Notes: a model not told the origin generated them from the letters alone. A stretch of 64,000 nucleotides of DNA from Flectobacillus longus (GCF_030056705.1 NZ_JASHIC010000036.1:1-64000), one strand, 5' to 3'. Counted from the first letter of the stretch, positions 51,388 through 60,506 are shown. Made by a program: numbers and translations.

Positions 51388-53529
51388 TTAGTTTGCCGCA
51401 GTTTCAGTTTTCTTAATATCTGTACCTATTCTTTGTAGGTAAGCAATCAATGCAATGATTTCTTTGTCTGAAGAAACTTTTACACCTTCCTTAGCAAGAT
51501 TTGCTGCAATACCATCGGCCTGAGCTTTTAGGTTTTCTTGTGCTTTTTGAATTTGATAAGTATCATAAGGCACACCTAATTTTTGCATCGCTTTCATTTT
51601 TGCCTCAATGTCAGCAGTATTCAATTTTTGTTCTAACAACCAAGGGTATGGAGGCATAATAGAACCTGGCGACATCGAAACTGGCTCACGCATGTGGTGA
51701 TAGTGCCAAGAGTCTGGATATTTACCGCCTTCACGGTGCAAATCTGGACCAGTACGTTTTGAACCCCACAAGAATGGGTGATCATATACAAATTCACCTG
51801 CTTTTGAATATTGACCATAACGTTCGGTTTCACTTCTGAATGGACGAACCATCTGGCTGTGACAGTTTACACAACCTTCACGGATATACAAATCACGACC
51901 TTCTAATTCGAGCGCAGTGTATGGCTGAACAGCACTGATAGTTTCTACATTTGATTTTACCATGAAAGTAGGAATCAATTCTACAGCAGTACCGACCAAA
52001 ATCATTACCAATGAACCTACCAATAATGGAATTGGTTTGCGTTCGAACCAACGGTGCCAGTAAGTATCTGTTCCTGTTGGTGTGTATGCAACTTCCAAAG
52101 CTGGAGCTTCTGCTGGTTCGTTTGCTTCCAAAGAACCTTGCGCCATTGTTTTGAACAAGTTGTAAGCCATTAAGATAGCCCCTGTCAAGTAAATCAAGCC
52201 ACCGAAAGCGCGCATTGCGTGCATTGGTAAAATTTGTAGCGTCGTTTCAAGGAAGTTACCGTATTTCAAGGTTCCCTCTGGTGTAAAGTCTTTCCACATC
52301 ATACCTTGTGTAAAACCTGAAATATACATTGGTACTGCATAGAAGATAATCCCTAAAGTACCTAACCAGAAGTGTACGTTAATTAATTTTTTAGAGTAAA
52401 TCGTTGTGTGGTAGATACGAGGAAGCAACCAGTAAAGAATTGCAAAGCTCAAGAAACCATTCCAACCCAAAGCACCAACGTGTACGTGTGCTACAATCCA
52501 GTCAGTGAAGTGAGCAATAGCGTTTACGTTTTTCAAAGAAAGCATAGGTCCTTCGAAAGTTGCCATACCGTAGCTAGTTACCCCTACTACCATAAATTTC
52601 AAGATAGCATCTTCACGAACTTTGTCCCAAGCGCCACGCAAAGTCAACAAACCGTTAATCATACCACCCCAAGATGGAGCAATCAACATAATCGAGAATA
52701 CCGTACCTAATGATTGTGCCCAGTCTGGTAAACTAGTGTATAATAAGTGGTGAGGACCAGCCCAGATATAGATAAAAATCAAAGCCCAGAAGTGCAAAAT
52801 CGATAACTTATAAGAATATACGGGACGATTCGCCATCTTTGGCAAGTAGTAGTACATCAATCCTAAGAAAGGAGTTGTCAAGAAAAATGCTACTGCATTA
52901 TGACCATACCACCACTGTACTAAAGCATCTTGAACACCTGCATACAAAGAGTAACTTTTGAAAAGAGTAACTGGTAATTCAAATGAGTTAACTACGTGTA
53001 ATACTGCTACTGTAATAAATGTTGCAATATAAAACCAGATAGCTACATATAAGTGACGTTCGCGGCGTTTGAAAATAGTACCAAACATATTGATACCAAA
53101 TACTACCCAAATCAAAGTGATAGCTATATCGATTGGCCATTCTAGTTCAGCATATTCTTTACTACTTGTTAAACCTAATGGAAGAGTAATGGCTGCTGCT
53201 ACGATAATTAATTGCCATCCCCAAAAGTGAATTTTCGAAAGAAAATCGCTGAACATTCTGGCTTTACAAAGGCGTTGAAGGGAGTAGTAAACACCCATAA
53301 AAATAGCGTTTCCTACAAAAGCAAAAATAACTGCATTGGTGTGTAAAGGACGGATACGTCCAAATGTACCATATTGCGTAACATTAAGCTCAGGCTTGAA
53401 GAGTTGAGAAGCGATAATAACGCCCACCAACATGCCCACAATCCCCCAAATAATCGTCGCAACGGCAAAGTTTCGGACAATCTTATTGTCGTACTCAAAG
53501 CGTTCGATGTGTGTACTGATAGCTGACAT
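51388..53529 (-). CDS. ccoN: Fused cbb3 oxidase subunits I and II (CcoNO)
   Basis: A 713-residue fusion of CcoN and CcoO. Residues 1-~470 form the haem-copper oxidase core with about twelve helices and histidine ligands (HTNAVIFAF, WWYGHNAVAFFLTTPFLG, HHLLYTS, AHVHVGALGW). After a linker and a membrane anchor (~500-520), the CcoO part carries one c-haem motif, C553-VNC556-H557 in GCVNCHSQMVRPF, plus MSPGSIMPPYPWL. It reduces O2 to water with high affinity and pumps protons. The fusion is characteristic of Bacteroidota. In an operon with ccoS upstream and ccoQ, ccoP downstream. Confidence 0.96.
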   Translation of the reverse strand: MSAISTHIERFEYDNKIVRNFAVATIIWGIVGMLVGVIIASQLFKPELNVTQYGTFGRIRPLHTNAVIFAFVGNAIFMGVYYSLQRLCKARMFSDFLSKIHFWGWQLIIVAAAITLPLGLTSSKEYAELEWPIDIAITLIWVVFGINMFGTIFKRRERHLYVAIWFYIATFITVAVLHVVNSFELPVTLFKSYSLYAGVQDALVQWWYGHNAVAFFLTTPFLGLMYYYLPKMANRPVYSYKLSILHFWALIFIYIWAGPHHLLYTSLPDWAQSLGTVFSIMLIAPSWGGMINGLLTLRGAWDKVREDAILKFMVVGVTSYGMATFEGPMLSLKNVNAIAHFTDWIVAHVHVGALGWNGFLSFAILYWLLPRIYHTTIYSKKLINVHFWLGTLGIIFYAVPMYISGFTQGMMWKDFTPEGTLKYGNFLETTLQILPMHAMRAFGGLIYLTGAILMAYNLFKTMAQGSLEANEPAEAPALEVAYTPTGTDTYWHRWFERKPIPLLVGSLVMILVGTAVELIPTFMVKSNVETISAVQPYTALELEGRDLYIREGCVNCHSQMVRPFRSETERYGQYSKAGEFVYDHPFLWGSKRTGPDLHREGGKYPDSWHYHHMREPVSMSPGSIMPPYPWLLEQKLNTADIEAKMKAMQKLGVPYDTYQIQKAQENLKAQADGIAANLAKEGVKVSSDKEIIALIAYLQRIGTDIKKTETAAN

Positions 53530-53644
53530 ATTTTTAGATTATAAATTGGTTACGAGAACAATTGCGATTGAGAGCAAATTTTGTAGATTCTACCCTCCCA
53601 TTTTACTACGTCGGTTGAGTCTAACTCAATGTTTGATTCCCTGT

Positions 53645-53800
53645 TTATTTCAGAGTACTTTTTTGGTCGTCCAACAAAATACGCATAGCAGGAGTGTGTA
53701 AATCGTCGTTTTGTCCGTCTTTCATTGACCAAAAAAACGCACCTAAAAAAACAAGTGCCATCACCAAACTGATTCCGATCATGATGAAGATGATTTGCAT
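53645..53800 (-). CDS. ccoS: Cbb3 oxidase assembly protein CcoS
   Basis: A 51-residue protein starting at the ATG at 53800. One membrane helix (MQIIFIMIGISLVMALVFLG) is followed by FFWSMKDGQNDDLHTPAMRILLDD, the CcoS signature. It is required for cofactor insertion in cbb3 oxidase and is the first gene of the cco operon, 115 bases before ccoNO. A TGA-N6-TCA site lies about 105 bases upstream. Confidence 0.92.
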   Translation of the reverse strand: MQIIFIMIGISLVMALVFLGAFFWSMKDGQNDDLHTPAMRILLDDQKSTLK

Positions 53801-53904
53801 TTTTTTGTGTTTTTTTGTGTTTCTATGCCTCAAAATTGGGGCTTTCTGCTGTGTTCAGCTATGAGGAATGTTAGTGGGGGTACTCGCATTTATTAGTCCA
53901 TTTT

Positions 53905-53918
53905 ATGACAAAAGTCAG
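53905..53918. promoter_or_regulatory. Putative Fnr-type site upstream of ccoS
   Basis: ATGAC-AAAA-GTCAG, a palindromic TGA-N6-TCA core as bound by Crp/Fnr proteins. It lies 105 bases upstream of the ccoS start codon, between ccoS and the upstream globin terminator. An Fnr-like regulator is encoded nearby at 59243. Confidence 0.5.
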
Positions 53919-53961
53919 TAAAAAAGACTTGTCTGACTCAGGATTGAATAGGTGCATAAAA

Positions 53962-53990
53962 AAAGGCACAAGAGTTATTCTTGTACCTTT
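53962..53990 (-). terminator. Terminator of the globin gene
   Basis: AAAGGCACAAGA (53962-53973) pairs with TCTTGTACCTTT (53979-53990), one mismatch, loop of 5. On the minus strand it is followed by a T-run. It begins 26 bases after the globin stop. Confidence 0.75.
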
Positions 53991-54015
53991 AGGGATAAAC
54001 TTCTTAAAATCAACA

Positions 54016-54477
54016 CTATGACTGGGTCACTTCGATGGTTGGTGAATCATTCAATTTGTTCATATAGTCAATCTTATGAGCCCAAGCATTGGCTATATTG
54101 TAGGCTCTTTCTTTAGCTTCTTCTGCTTTTGGCCCCTCAAAAAGTTCGTCCAAGGTTTGAAAAAACAAGCTCAACCATTGCTCAAAATGAGGAATTGTAA
54201 GCTGATGTACCGAATTGATGACAAAATGTGGGCGTAATGGATGTCCATCATATCCTTCGGTACCAAATAAAATCATTTCCCAAAAATTGTACATTTTGGG
54301 TAAATGCTTTTGCCAGTTGACTCTTGCTACATGGTCAAATATATGTCCGAGCATTTGATTATCTCGTACTTTATCATAAAATGTATTCACAAGAAGCTCA
54401 ACGTCTTCACGCCCCTCCAAAGCTTTTTTCACGCTAGGAACGGAGGTGTTAGTCTCTATATGTTGTTCTGGATTCAT
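54016..54477 (-). CDS. Group III truncated haemoglobin
   Basis: A 153-residue globin of the group III truncated class: VELLVNTFYDKVRDNQMLGHIFDHVARVNWQKHLPKMYNFWEMILFG carries the B- and E-helix residues, and HQLTIPHFEQWLSLFFQTLDELF holds the proximal histidine region. These bind O2 or NO and are often found with cbb3 oxidases, where they may deliver O2 or remove NO. It lies just upstream of the cco operon on the same strand but ends in its own terminator. Confidence 0.92.
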   Translation of the reverse strand: MNPEQHIETNTSVPSVKKALEGREDVELLVNTFYDKVRDNQMLGHIFDHVARVNWQKHLPKMYNFWEMILFGTEGYDGHPLRPHFVINSVHQLTIPHFEQWLSLFFQTLDELFEGPKAEEAKERAYNIANAWAHKIDYMNKLNDSPTIEVTQS

Positions 54478-54490
54478 TGTTTGGGTTGTC

Positions 54491-54506
54491 TGTCAATCTT
54501 TTGACA
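54491..54506. promoter_or_regulatory. Palindrome just upstream of the globin gene
   Basis: TGTCAA-TCTT-TTGACA is a perfect inverted repeat with 6-base arms, 14 bases before the globin start codon. Its half-sites are oriented opposite to a Crp/Fnr box (TTGAC outward), so a different regulator, or a translational hairpin, may use it. Confidence 0.4.
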
Positions 54507-54825
54507 CTCAAATCTCTAAAAAAGTTCTTTTTGAATAGCTTATATCTTTATTGATAAATAAGAGATTCTCGCAAAATTAAGTAAATTTTATCCGCAATAG
54601 GCATCAGGCTTTATGCAGTACGCAAAAGAGTCAAAGGATTTCTATTCCTAGTCCAAGACTAAGTCTTAAACTAAGTCTTGAAAAAAAGCACAAAGCTAAC
54701 AACATAAACTGCCCAAAAGCAATCCTATAGATGTTTTCCTTGTGCTTTAGTATTAAAAAATTGGATTGATATGAATTTAAGATTTACCCGAAATTAATCA
54801 CTATATTAATTGGTGTCAGTAAATA
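54507..54825. other. Gene-free stretch with small repeats
   Basis: Region between the globin gene and the dioxygenase. It contains the second copy of the TAGTCCAAGA repeat (54649-54672). The remaining sequence is AT-rich and contains the globin promoter. No small gene was found. Confidence 0.4.
54649..54672 (+). repeat. TAGTCCAAGA-TAAGTCTT repeat, copy 2
   Basis: Matches 12337-12360 at 22 of 24 positions. It is extended here by a further AAGTCTTG that pairs with CAAGACT to form a hairpin. Intergenic, about 150 bases after the dioxygenase stop. Confidence 0.4.
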
Positions 54826-55656
54826 TTATCGTTGAACAATCTTCGCCAAACGATGATAAAATGGCGTCGAACTGTTTTCGTCTTTTGGCGCATATTTGCC
54901 TTGAATAATCGGGAAGTACATTACACGACGGCGAGATTTTTCGCCTGTAAATGGACAAACTTCTACGCGATGCCAAAGGTCACCGTCGTGTACTGTCAAG
55001 TCTCCAGCTTCGATGTCCAAACCAACTTCATTCGGGTCAGGATTATGGTCAATGAATTGTTTTTTCAAAAACAAAACCTTCATTTTGCTCAATTTATGCG
55101 TGCCTGGCAGTACTCTCAAACCACCATTCTCAAAAGGGCAATCGTCCAAATGAGTACCAATATTGAGCATTTTCAAAATCTTTTGTCCCAAAAACAAATC
55201 TCGCGGGCTATCGGTATGCCAACCCATTTGTGAGAATTTACTATTGTCCTGATTGATGTAATGATTAAACACTAACCCATCCTTTTCTACCTCCGCAATA
55301 CGATTATTGTTGGGTTCTAACAAAGTCAAAAGTGCCTTCAAACGTGGATCTTGCAAATATTGATGTAATATTTCGCTATGTGTCGAAAGAAAACACATAC
55401 GCTGAATCATGGTATTACCTGCTGGATCTTTGCCAAATTTCAGAGGCGTGCCGTTCATTTTTTCTATTCCCTTATCAATCCAATCTTTCTCAACTCTGTG
55501 GGCTTCTTGCAAAAACAATTTGACAGTATCTTTAGACAAAAAGTTTTTGAAATGTAAAAATCCATATTCGTTAAAAAAAGCACGCTGCTCGTCTGTTATC
55601 TGCTCACCGAGCGTAAAGGTCTTTGCTTCAAATTGTTTCCCCATATCTTTAAACAT
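54826..55656 (-). CDS. Phytanoyl-CoA dioxygenase (PhyH)-family protein
   Basis: A 276-residue non-haem Fe(II)/2-oxoglutarate-type oxygenase (an ATG four codons later is also possible). The iron ligands are H147-x-D149 in GWHTDSPRD and H229 in GDLWHRV; the 2-oxoglutarate-binding arginine is probably in EKSRRRVMYF (about residue 243). EYGFLHFKNFLSKDTV is the usual PhyH start. It would hydroxylate a small or lipid substrate in the cytoplasm. It is encoded directly downstream of a fatty acid desaturase inside the oxygen-respiration block, which suggests a lipid substrate (inference). Confidence 0.85.
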   Translation of the reverse strand: MFKDMGKQFEAKTFTLGEQITDEQRAFFNEYGFLHFKNFLSKDTVKLFLQEAHRVEKDWIDKGIEKMNGTPLKFGKDPAGNTMIQRMCFLSTHSEILHQYLQDPRLKALLTLLEPNNNRIAEVEKDGLVFNHYINQDNSKFSQMGWHTDSPRDLFLGQKILKMLNIGTHLDDCPFENGGLRVLPGTHKLSKMKVLFLKKQFIDHNPDPNEVGLDIEAGDLTVHDGDLWHRVEVCPFTGEKSRRRVMYFPIIQGKYAPKDENSSTPFYHRLAKIVQR

Positions 55657-55671
55657 TTAGCATATTTTGTT

Positions 55672-55742
55672 TCAGGTCAAACGGTAGGCTTTAGTCAACT
55701 AGCCACAAAAGCCTATTGCCTAAAGCCTACCGTTTTGCCTGA
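55672..55742. repeat. 23-base inverted repeat between dioxygenase and desaturase genes
   Basis: Arms 55672-55694 and 55720-55742 match at 21 of 23 positions (core ACGGTAGGCTTTAG), with a 25-base loop. It fills the short space between the two genes on the minus strand, ending 2 bases from the desaturase stop. It could attenuate transcription of the dioxygenase or stabilise the desaturase mRNA. Confidence 0.65.
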
Positions 55743-55744
55743 TA

Positions 55745-56491
55745 TTACATATAATTCAAGTCGTTGTTTTTCTTCAACTTAATAATGTGTAAGGCATTTA
55801 AAAGTAAAATCACTGGATATGTCGGGTCAAACTCATGCCATTTTACACCGAAGTTGGCACGACCACCCAATTTGTGGTGATTATTATGGTACGACTCGCC
55901 CATCATCAAGAAATCAAATGGAAGCAAGTTTTTTGCTGTATCGTTTACTTTAAAGTTGATATAACCATATTTGTGTGCAAACCAGTTGATTACTACTCCA
56001 TGTACAGGACCCATCAAATAATGAATCGGCAACAAAGCATATTCCCAAGGTGAAGTAGCAAATTTCATGTAGAATAACGTATAAAGTGTTCCCCAGAAAA
56101 GACGCATCAACCATTGGTCGCCTAATTTTTCTAAAAACATCCAGTTAGGTACATTTTTTTTGAATTTAGGATCAATATCTGCTCTGTCATACAATACGTC
56201 GTTGTAAATCTTCTTGGTCTTCCACATCATATCAAACAAATTGTTTGAATAACTTGGCGAATGCGGGTCATTTTCGGTATCGGCATAGGCATGGTGCAAA
56301 CGGTGCATGATACCATAAGCTTTGGGACTCAAAAAAGAAGACCCTTGCGTAATGAGCGTAAAAACATAGAAGAATTTTTCCCAGCCCTTAGACATCGTAA
56401 ACATTTGGTGTGCCGCGTAGCGATGTAAGAAGAATGTTTGCGAGAATAATGACAGATACCAGTGTGCTACAAAAAATAATAAAATTGCCAT
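55745..56491 (-). CDS. Acyl-CoA/acyl-lipid fatty acid desaturase
   Basis: A 248-residue membrane di-iron desaturase. The three histidine boxes are H23-RYAA-H28, H63-RL-HH67 and HNNHH near residue 205. Hydrophobic segments at about 1-20, 38-58, 130-150 and 155-175 match the delta-9 desaturase layout. It introduces a cis double bond using O2 and would adjust membrane fluidity; unsaturated fatty acid synthesis needs oxygen, consistent with its place in this block. Genes ccoI (upstream) and PhyH (downstream) are on the same strand. Confidence 0.9.
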   Translation of the reverse strand: MAILLFFVAHWYLSLFSQTFFLHRYAAHQMFTMSKGWEKFFYVFTLITQGSSFLSPKAYGIMHRLHHAYADTENDPHSPSYSNNLFDMMWKTKKIYNDVLYDRADIDPKFKKNVPNWMFLEKLGDQWLMRLFWGTLYTLFYMKFATSPWEYALLPIHYLMGPVHGVVINWFAHKYGYINFKVNDTAKNLLPFDFLMMGESYHNNHHKLGGRANFGVKWHEFDPTYPVILLLNALHIIKLKKNNDLNYM

Positions 56492-56699
56492 GAAATTGGG
56501 ATTTATAGATTAGGTAAAAATTTGACTAATAACCTGTGAAAACCACTCAGAAAGCCAGCAGGCGAGCCAATGCTCACAACACGGTACAAGGAAAAAATAG
56601 TGATTTTTCCGATGAGTGATTCATGCACTATCATTAGCCAAATCATTACGAATTTGGAACAAATTTAATAGACTATCTATTTTGTAGAGTTGACAAAAA

Positions 56700-59093
56700 T
56701 CAGTGCTTAAACTGATTTTTACCACGTAAAATCATACCTACAGAAGCAATAATCACCATTGTTGACGAACTCATCGGCATCAGAATCGCCGCCACCACAG
56801 GGTGTAATGTACCAGAGGCCGCAAAAGTCAAACCTACGAAGTTGTAAATCAAGGATACCACAAAACTGAACTGAATCAGACGTAAGGCATATTTGCTGTA
56901 CTTGAAAATAGCCGTAAACTTGTGTAAAGAGTTAGCCTCCAAAATACCGTCGCTTGATGGCGTAAAGTTGAGCGTATCATCAGTGATGGCAATACCAACA
57001 TTTGATTGTTTCAGGGCACCAGCGTCGTTAAGTCCATCGCCCACCATGACTACTTTTTTGCCTTGGGCTTGTAGTTTCTTAATAAAATCAAGTTTTTCTT
57101 GTGGTGTGCAATTAAACTTCAAGTTGTTTTCATCCGAAAACCAACTCTTCAACTGATTGCGCTCTGCTTCATTGTCGCCCGATAGCAAATAGGTATGATA
57201 CGTTTTGCTAAGCGCTCGAATTTGACCCTCTATATCGGCACGATAATGATTTGGTAACGAGTAATAGCCAATATATTCATGATCGATTTTGAGGTGCGCT
57301 ACACTTGCATTAAATCCTTTTTCAGGTTTTTTCCCTTCTGGATTCACAAACTCAAACGAACCCAATTTGATTTGGTGATTCTCGTATAATCCCTTCAAAC
57401 CTTGCCCAGTGATTTCCTGAAAATTTTCTATTTCTAAAAAAGTAGGCTCAGGATATAAGTATTTGATTTTTTGTGAAATCGGGTGTGTCGAATTTCTTAC
57501 TAATGATGACACCAACATTTCCTCAAACTGATTCAAAGGACGCTGACTATGAAAAGTCGGTAAACTTCCCTCCGAGGTTGTTAGAGTACCTGTTTTATCA
57601 AAAACAATGGTGTCACATTGTGCCATCGCCTCAATAATGTCTGCATTTTTGAGATAAAAATTCTGTTTTCCCAAAATTCTCAAACCATTACCCAGCGCAA
57701 AAGGATAGCTCAAGGATAACACACACGGACAAACCACAATCAGGATAGCCGTAAAGGCATTGATAACTTTTGAAGGATCGTGGAAATACCAATAAATCGA
57801 AACACAAGCAGCAATGGTCAATACCGAAATAGTGTAATATTTGCCCACTAAATCTGAGAAGGTTTTGATTTTGGAATCTTGGCTTTTTTGAAAAGTATCA
57901 TTGTTCCAAAGTTGGGTCAAGTAACTTTGAGAAACCTCCTTCAATACTTCCATTTCGAGGGTTTCGCCTACCTGGCGACCACCAGCATATAAAAAATCTC
58001 CAACCTTTTTGGCTTCTAATGCCGATTCGCCTGTTACGAAGCTGTAATCTATTTGGGCATTTCCTTTATACAAAAATGAGTCAGCAGGAATCAATTCGCC
58101 ATTTCGTACGAGAATTTTATCTCCTTTTTTCAAGGCATTCAACGAGATGGGCTCTTCTTTTCCTTGAGTCAATCGAGTAACAGCCAAAGGAAAATAAGAT
58201 TTGTAATCTCTTTCGAAAGAAAGAAAACTATAGGTTTTTTGCTGAAACCATTTGCCTATCAGCAAGAAAAATATCAAGCCCGAAAGTGAATCAAAATAGC
58301 CTGCCCCGTCCAATACAATCACCTCGTAAGTACCTCTAAAGAAGGCTACTAAAATACCCAGCAAGATTGGAAAGTCGATATTGATAATCCCTTTTTTGAG
58401 ACTTTTATACACCGATACAAAGTAGTCTGAGCCCGAATAAGCAACCACGGGAATCGACAATGCCATACTCAACAAACCAAAGAGTTTTTTGTACATCATG
58501 TCGTCCAAACCTAAATATTCTGGAAAACTAAACAACATGATATTACCTGCACAAAACCCTGCTACACCAATTTGCGTCAGTAGTTTTTTGTAAGAAGGTT
58601 TATTTTTTTCCTTTACCACATCATTCAAACTAATCAGCGGTTCGTAGCCAACCGAAGTCAACATTTCGGCCAATTGGCGTAATGTCAGCTCTTCAGGATT
58701 GAAAGTAATCGCCACTTGTTTTTTCAAAAAATCAACTTTTGATTGCTTTACACCTGTATGAAGTTTGTACATATTCTCCAAAAGGTACAAACACGATGAG
58801 CAGTGAATAGAAGGGATATAGAAGCTAATCTTGGCAATTTTGTCACTTCTAAAATCTAGTAATTGATTAGTAATCTCGGTATTGTCCAAAAACTCAAAAT
58901 GTGCCATTTGGGGGCTATTACCTGACATTTTCTCAATGTCGTAGTAATTACAAAGATTATTTTGGTCAAGTATTTCATAAACAGTTTTGCAACCTTCACA
59001 GCAAAAATGCTTTTCCTCGATATGTATATGGGTATCTGGGCAATCATTACCACAATGGTAACACACCAGAGCCTCGTCAGTAAGCGTTTCCAT
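56700..59093 (-). CDS. ccoI: CcoI/FixI-type Cu(I) P1B ATPase
   Basis: A 797-residue ATPase from the ATG at 59093. An N-terminal cysteine/histidine cluster (CYHCGNDCPDTHIHIEEKHFCC, residues ~11-32, then EGCK) typical of CcoI is followed by an HMA-like domain with HCSSC at about residue 95-101 and eight helices. The transport motif is C455-P-C457, the phosphorylation site D499 in DKTGTLTT, and VGDGLNDAGALKQSNVGIAI is the hinge. It supplies copper to the cbb3 active site, unlike CopA at 28152, which serves detoxification. Divergent from the Fnr-like gene and sharing its site at 59212. Confidence 0.93.
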   Translation of the reverse strand: METLTDEALVCYHCGNDCPDTHIHIEEKHFCCEGCKTVYEILDQNNLCNYYDIEKMSGNSPQMAHFEFLDNTEITNQLLDFRSDKIAKISFYIPSIHCSSCLYLLENMYKLHTGVKQSKVDFLKKQVAITFNPEELTLRQLAEMLTSVGYEPLISLNDVVKEKNKPSYKKLLTQIGVAGFCAGNIMLFSFPEYLGLDDMMYKKLFGLLSMALSIPVVAYSGSDYFVSVYKSLKKGIINIDFPILLGILVAFFRGTYEVIVLDGAGYFDSLSGLIFFLLIGKWFQQKTYSFLSFERDYKSYFPLAVTRLTQGKEEPISLNALKKGDKILVRNGELIPADSFLYKGNAQIDYSFVTGESALEAKKVGDFLYAGGRQVGETLEMEVLKEVSQSYLTQLWNNDTFQKSQDSKIKTFSDLVGKYYTISVLTIAACVSIYWYFHDPSKVINAFTAILIVVCPCVLSLSYPFALGNGLRILGKQNFYLKNADIIEAMAQCDTIVFDKTGTLTTSEGSLPTFHSQRPLNQFEEMLVSSLVRNSTHPISQKIKYLYPEPTFLEIENFQEITGQGLKGLYENHQIKLGSFEFVNPEGKKPEKGFNASVAHLKIDHEYIGYYSLPNHYRADIEGQIRALSKTYHTYLLSGDNEAERNQLKSWFSDENNLKFNCTPQEKLDFIKKLQAQGKKVVMVGDGLNDAGALKQSNVGIAITDDTLNFTPSSDGILEANSLHKFTAIFKYSKYALRLIQFSFVVSLIYNFVGLTFAASGTLHPVVAAILMPMSSSTMVIIASVGMILRGKNQFKH

Positions 59094-59211
59094 GGACTCT
59101 ACAATTTTTTCCAAAATTTGCCTATGACCGCTGAAGTAAATATGAGTAAGGTGATTTCAAAAACTGATAAAACTCATATTTTCCGATACTGACCTTTTGC
59201 AACTTCGCAGA

Positions 59212-59225
59212 GTGATATTTATCAA
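59212..59225. promoter_or_regulatory. Putative Fnr-type site between ccoI and the Fnr gene
   Basis: GTGAT-ATTT-ATCAA differs from the Fnr consensus TTGAT-N4-ATCAA at one position. It lies 18 bases before the fnr start and about 120 bases before ccoI, suited to autoregulation of the regulator and control of ccoI. Confidence 0.6.
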
Positions 59226-59242
59226 TCTAATCAGTGTTATAT

Positions 59243-59944
59243 ATGAAACCGCAAGCTCCACATTGTCAAAGTTGCCAATTCAAAGATAGTTCACTTTTCA
59301 AGCAGTGCCATATTCACGAGTTGGAAGAACTAAATGAAAGCAAATGTTTTAATTCCTATAAGAAGGGTCAAGTTATCTTTCATGAAGGAAACAGACCGCT
59401 GGGTATTTTCTGCGTATATAGCGGTAAGGTAAAGGTAAGTAGAATGGGCTCAGACGGAAAAGAGCAAATTATTAGACTTGCCAAAAAAGGAGATACATTG
59501 GGTTATCGCTCGCTGATAGACAATACTAAATATACGGCTTCGGCTATTGCCTTGGACGAAACAGAGGTTTGTTTTATTCCTGCTGCTGAGTTCAATAAGT
59601 TAGTTGATGAAAATGTAAAAGTTTCGACTGATTTAATGAAAATGCTTGCACGTGCTTTGGGAGATACACAGGATAAGTTGATCCATTTGGCAATGAAGCC
59701 CGTTCGTGAAAGACTAGCTGAAGCATTATTATTACTAAAAAGCACTTATCAAGAAGAAGGCAAAACGCCCTTTTCTATTTCAATTTCGAGAGAAGACCTC
59801 TCTTCGATTGTTGGTACGGCCAAAGAAACAGTAATTCGCTTTTTGTCAGAATTTAAAGAAGACGGAATTATTACAACACATGGTAGTGAAATCACGATTT
59901 TGAACCCTGAGAAATTAGTAAAAATTAGCAGTATGTACGACTAA
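59243..59944 (+). CDS. Fnr-like Crp-family regulator with N-terminal cysteine cluster
   Basis: A 233-residue regulator from the ATG at 59243. The N-terminal C8-QS-C11-x10-C22 motif (HCQSCQFKDSSLFKQC) resembles the Fnr iron-sulfur ligands, with a possible fourth cysteine further on (in IFCVYSG or EVCFIP). The cNMP-binding-fold domain (~30-150) is followed by a dimerisation helix and the Crp HTH (ISREDLSSIVGTAKETVIRFLSEFKEDGII). It probably senses oxygen and controls the cco genes, its neighbours. Iron-sulfur binding is inferred. Confidence 0.88.
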   Translation: MKPQAPHCQSCQFKDSSLFKQCHIHELEELNESKCFNSYKKGQVIFHEGNRPLGIFCVYSGKVKVSRMGSDGKEQIIRLAKKGDTLGYRSLIDNTKYTASAIALDETEVCFIPAAEFNKLVDENVKVSTDLMKMLARALGDTQDKLIHLAMKPVRERLAEALLLLKSTYQEEGKTPFSISISREDLSSIVGTAKETVIRFLSEFKEDGIITTHGSEITILNPEKLVKISSMYD

Positions 59945-59963
59945 TTTTTATGTCAGCTTGCCC

Positions 59964-59979
59964 AATGACTATTATCATT
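59964..59979. promoter_or_regulatory. Putative Fnr-type site before the cNMP-fold gene
   Basis: AATGACTATTATCATT is a perfect-arm palindrome with the TGA-N6-TCA core. It lies 55 bases upstream of the start at 60034, in a good position to control that gene. Confidence 0.5.
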
Positions 59980-60033
59980 TCAAGGGCTTGCAATCTCGCC
60001 TAACTTAGCATACTCATAGCAAGCAAAGAAACA

Positions 60034-60399
60034 ATGAGAGAAACGGAACGTAAAATTTTAGCGAGTGGTATAGAATTAAGTTTCAAAGAAGGTGAGTATT
60101 TGTATAGAAAAGGACAAGATGCCGAATTTGTATTTTATCTGAAAGACGGTGCTTTTGAACTCAGAGATGAACACAACAAACCTATTGTCATAGATGGGTT
60201 TAGGTGTTTTTTGGGATTAGAAGAAATGCTCTCAGATAAAAAACATCGTTATGGCGTTAAGGTTCTTTCCAATGCACATGTACTTGTTTTTGAAAAATCC
60301 TTACTTAATACCCTTATTTATGAATATGAATTAGCCCAACGATATTTTATGCTCAAAATGTGTGATTATCTGGCTTTTCATGAGAAAGTGTATGAATAA
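60034..60399 (+). CDS. Stand-alone cyclic-nucleotide-binding-fold protein
   Basis: A 121-residue protein consisting of just one Crp-like beta-roll domain: SFKEGEYLYRKGQDAEFVFYLKDGAFELRD, with no DNA-binding domain (the sequence ends after a short helix, YLAFHEKVYE). It may be an inhibitor, sensor or partner of the Fnr protein encoded just upstream, or a degenerate Crp paralogue. The predicted Fnr site ahead of it suggests it belongs to the same regulon. Function unknown. Confidence 0.75.
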   Translation: MRETERKILASGIELSFKEGEYLYRKGQDAEFVFYLKDGAFELRDEHNKPIVIDGFRCFLGLEEMLSDKKHRYGVKVLSNAHVLVFEKSLLNTLIYEYELAQRYFMLKMCDYLAFHEKVYE

Positions 60400-60506
60400 A
60401 ACTTTCGATAAAAATCTGTAGAAAACTAGGCAGGCTTTGGCATTAGAGCCTCTTTACGAAATTGTTGTGAAGAATTTTAATCTTTTTAGCGTGACTGCTT
60501 TCATTC

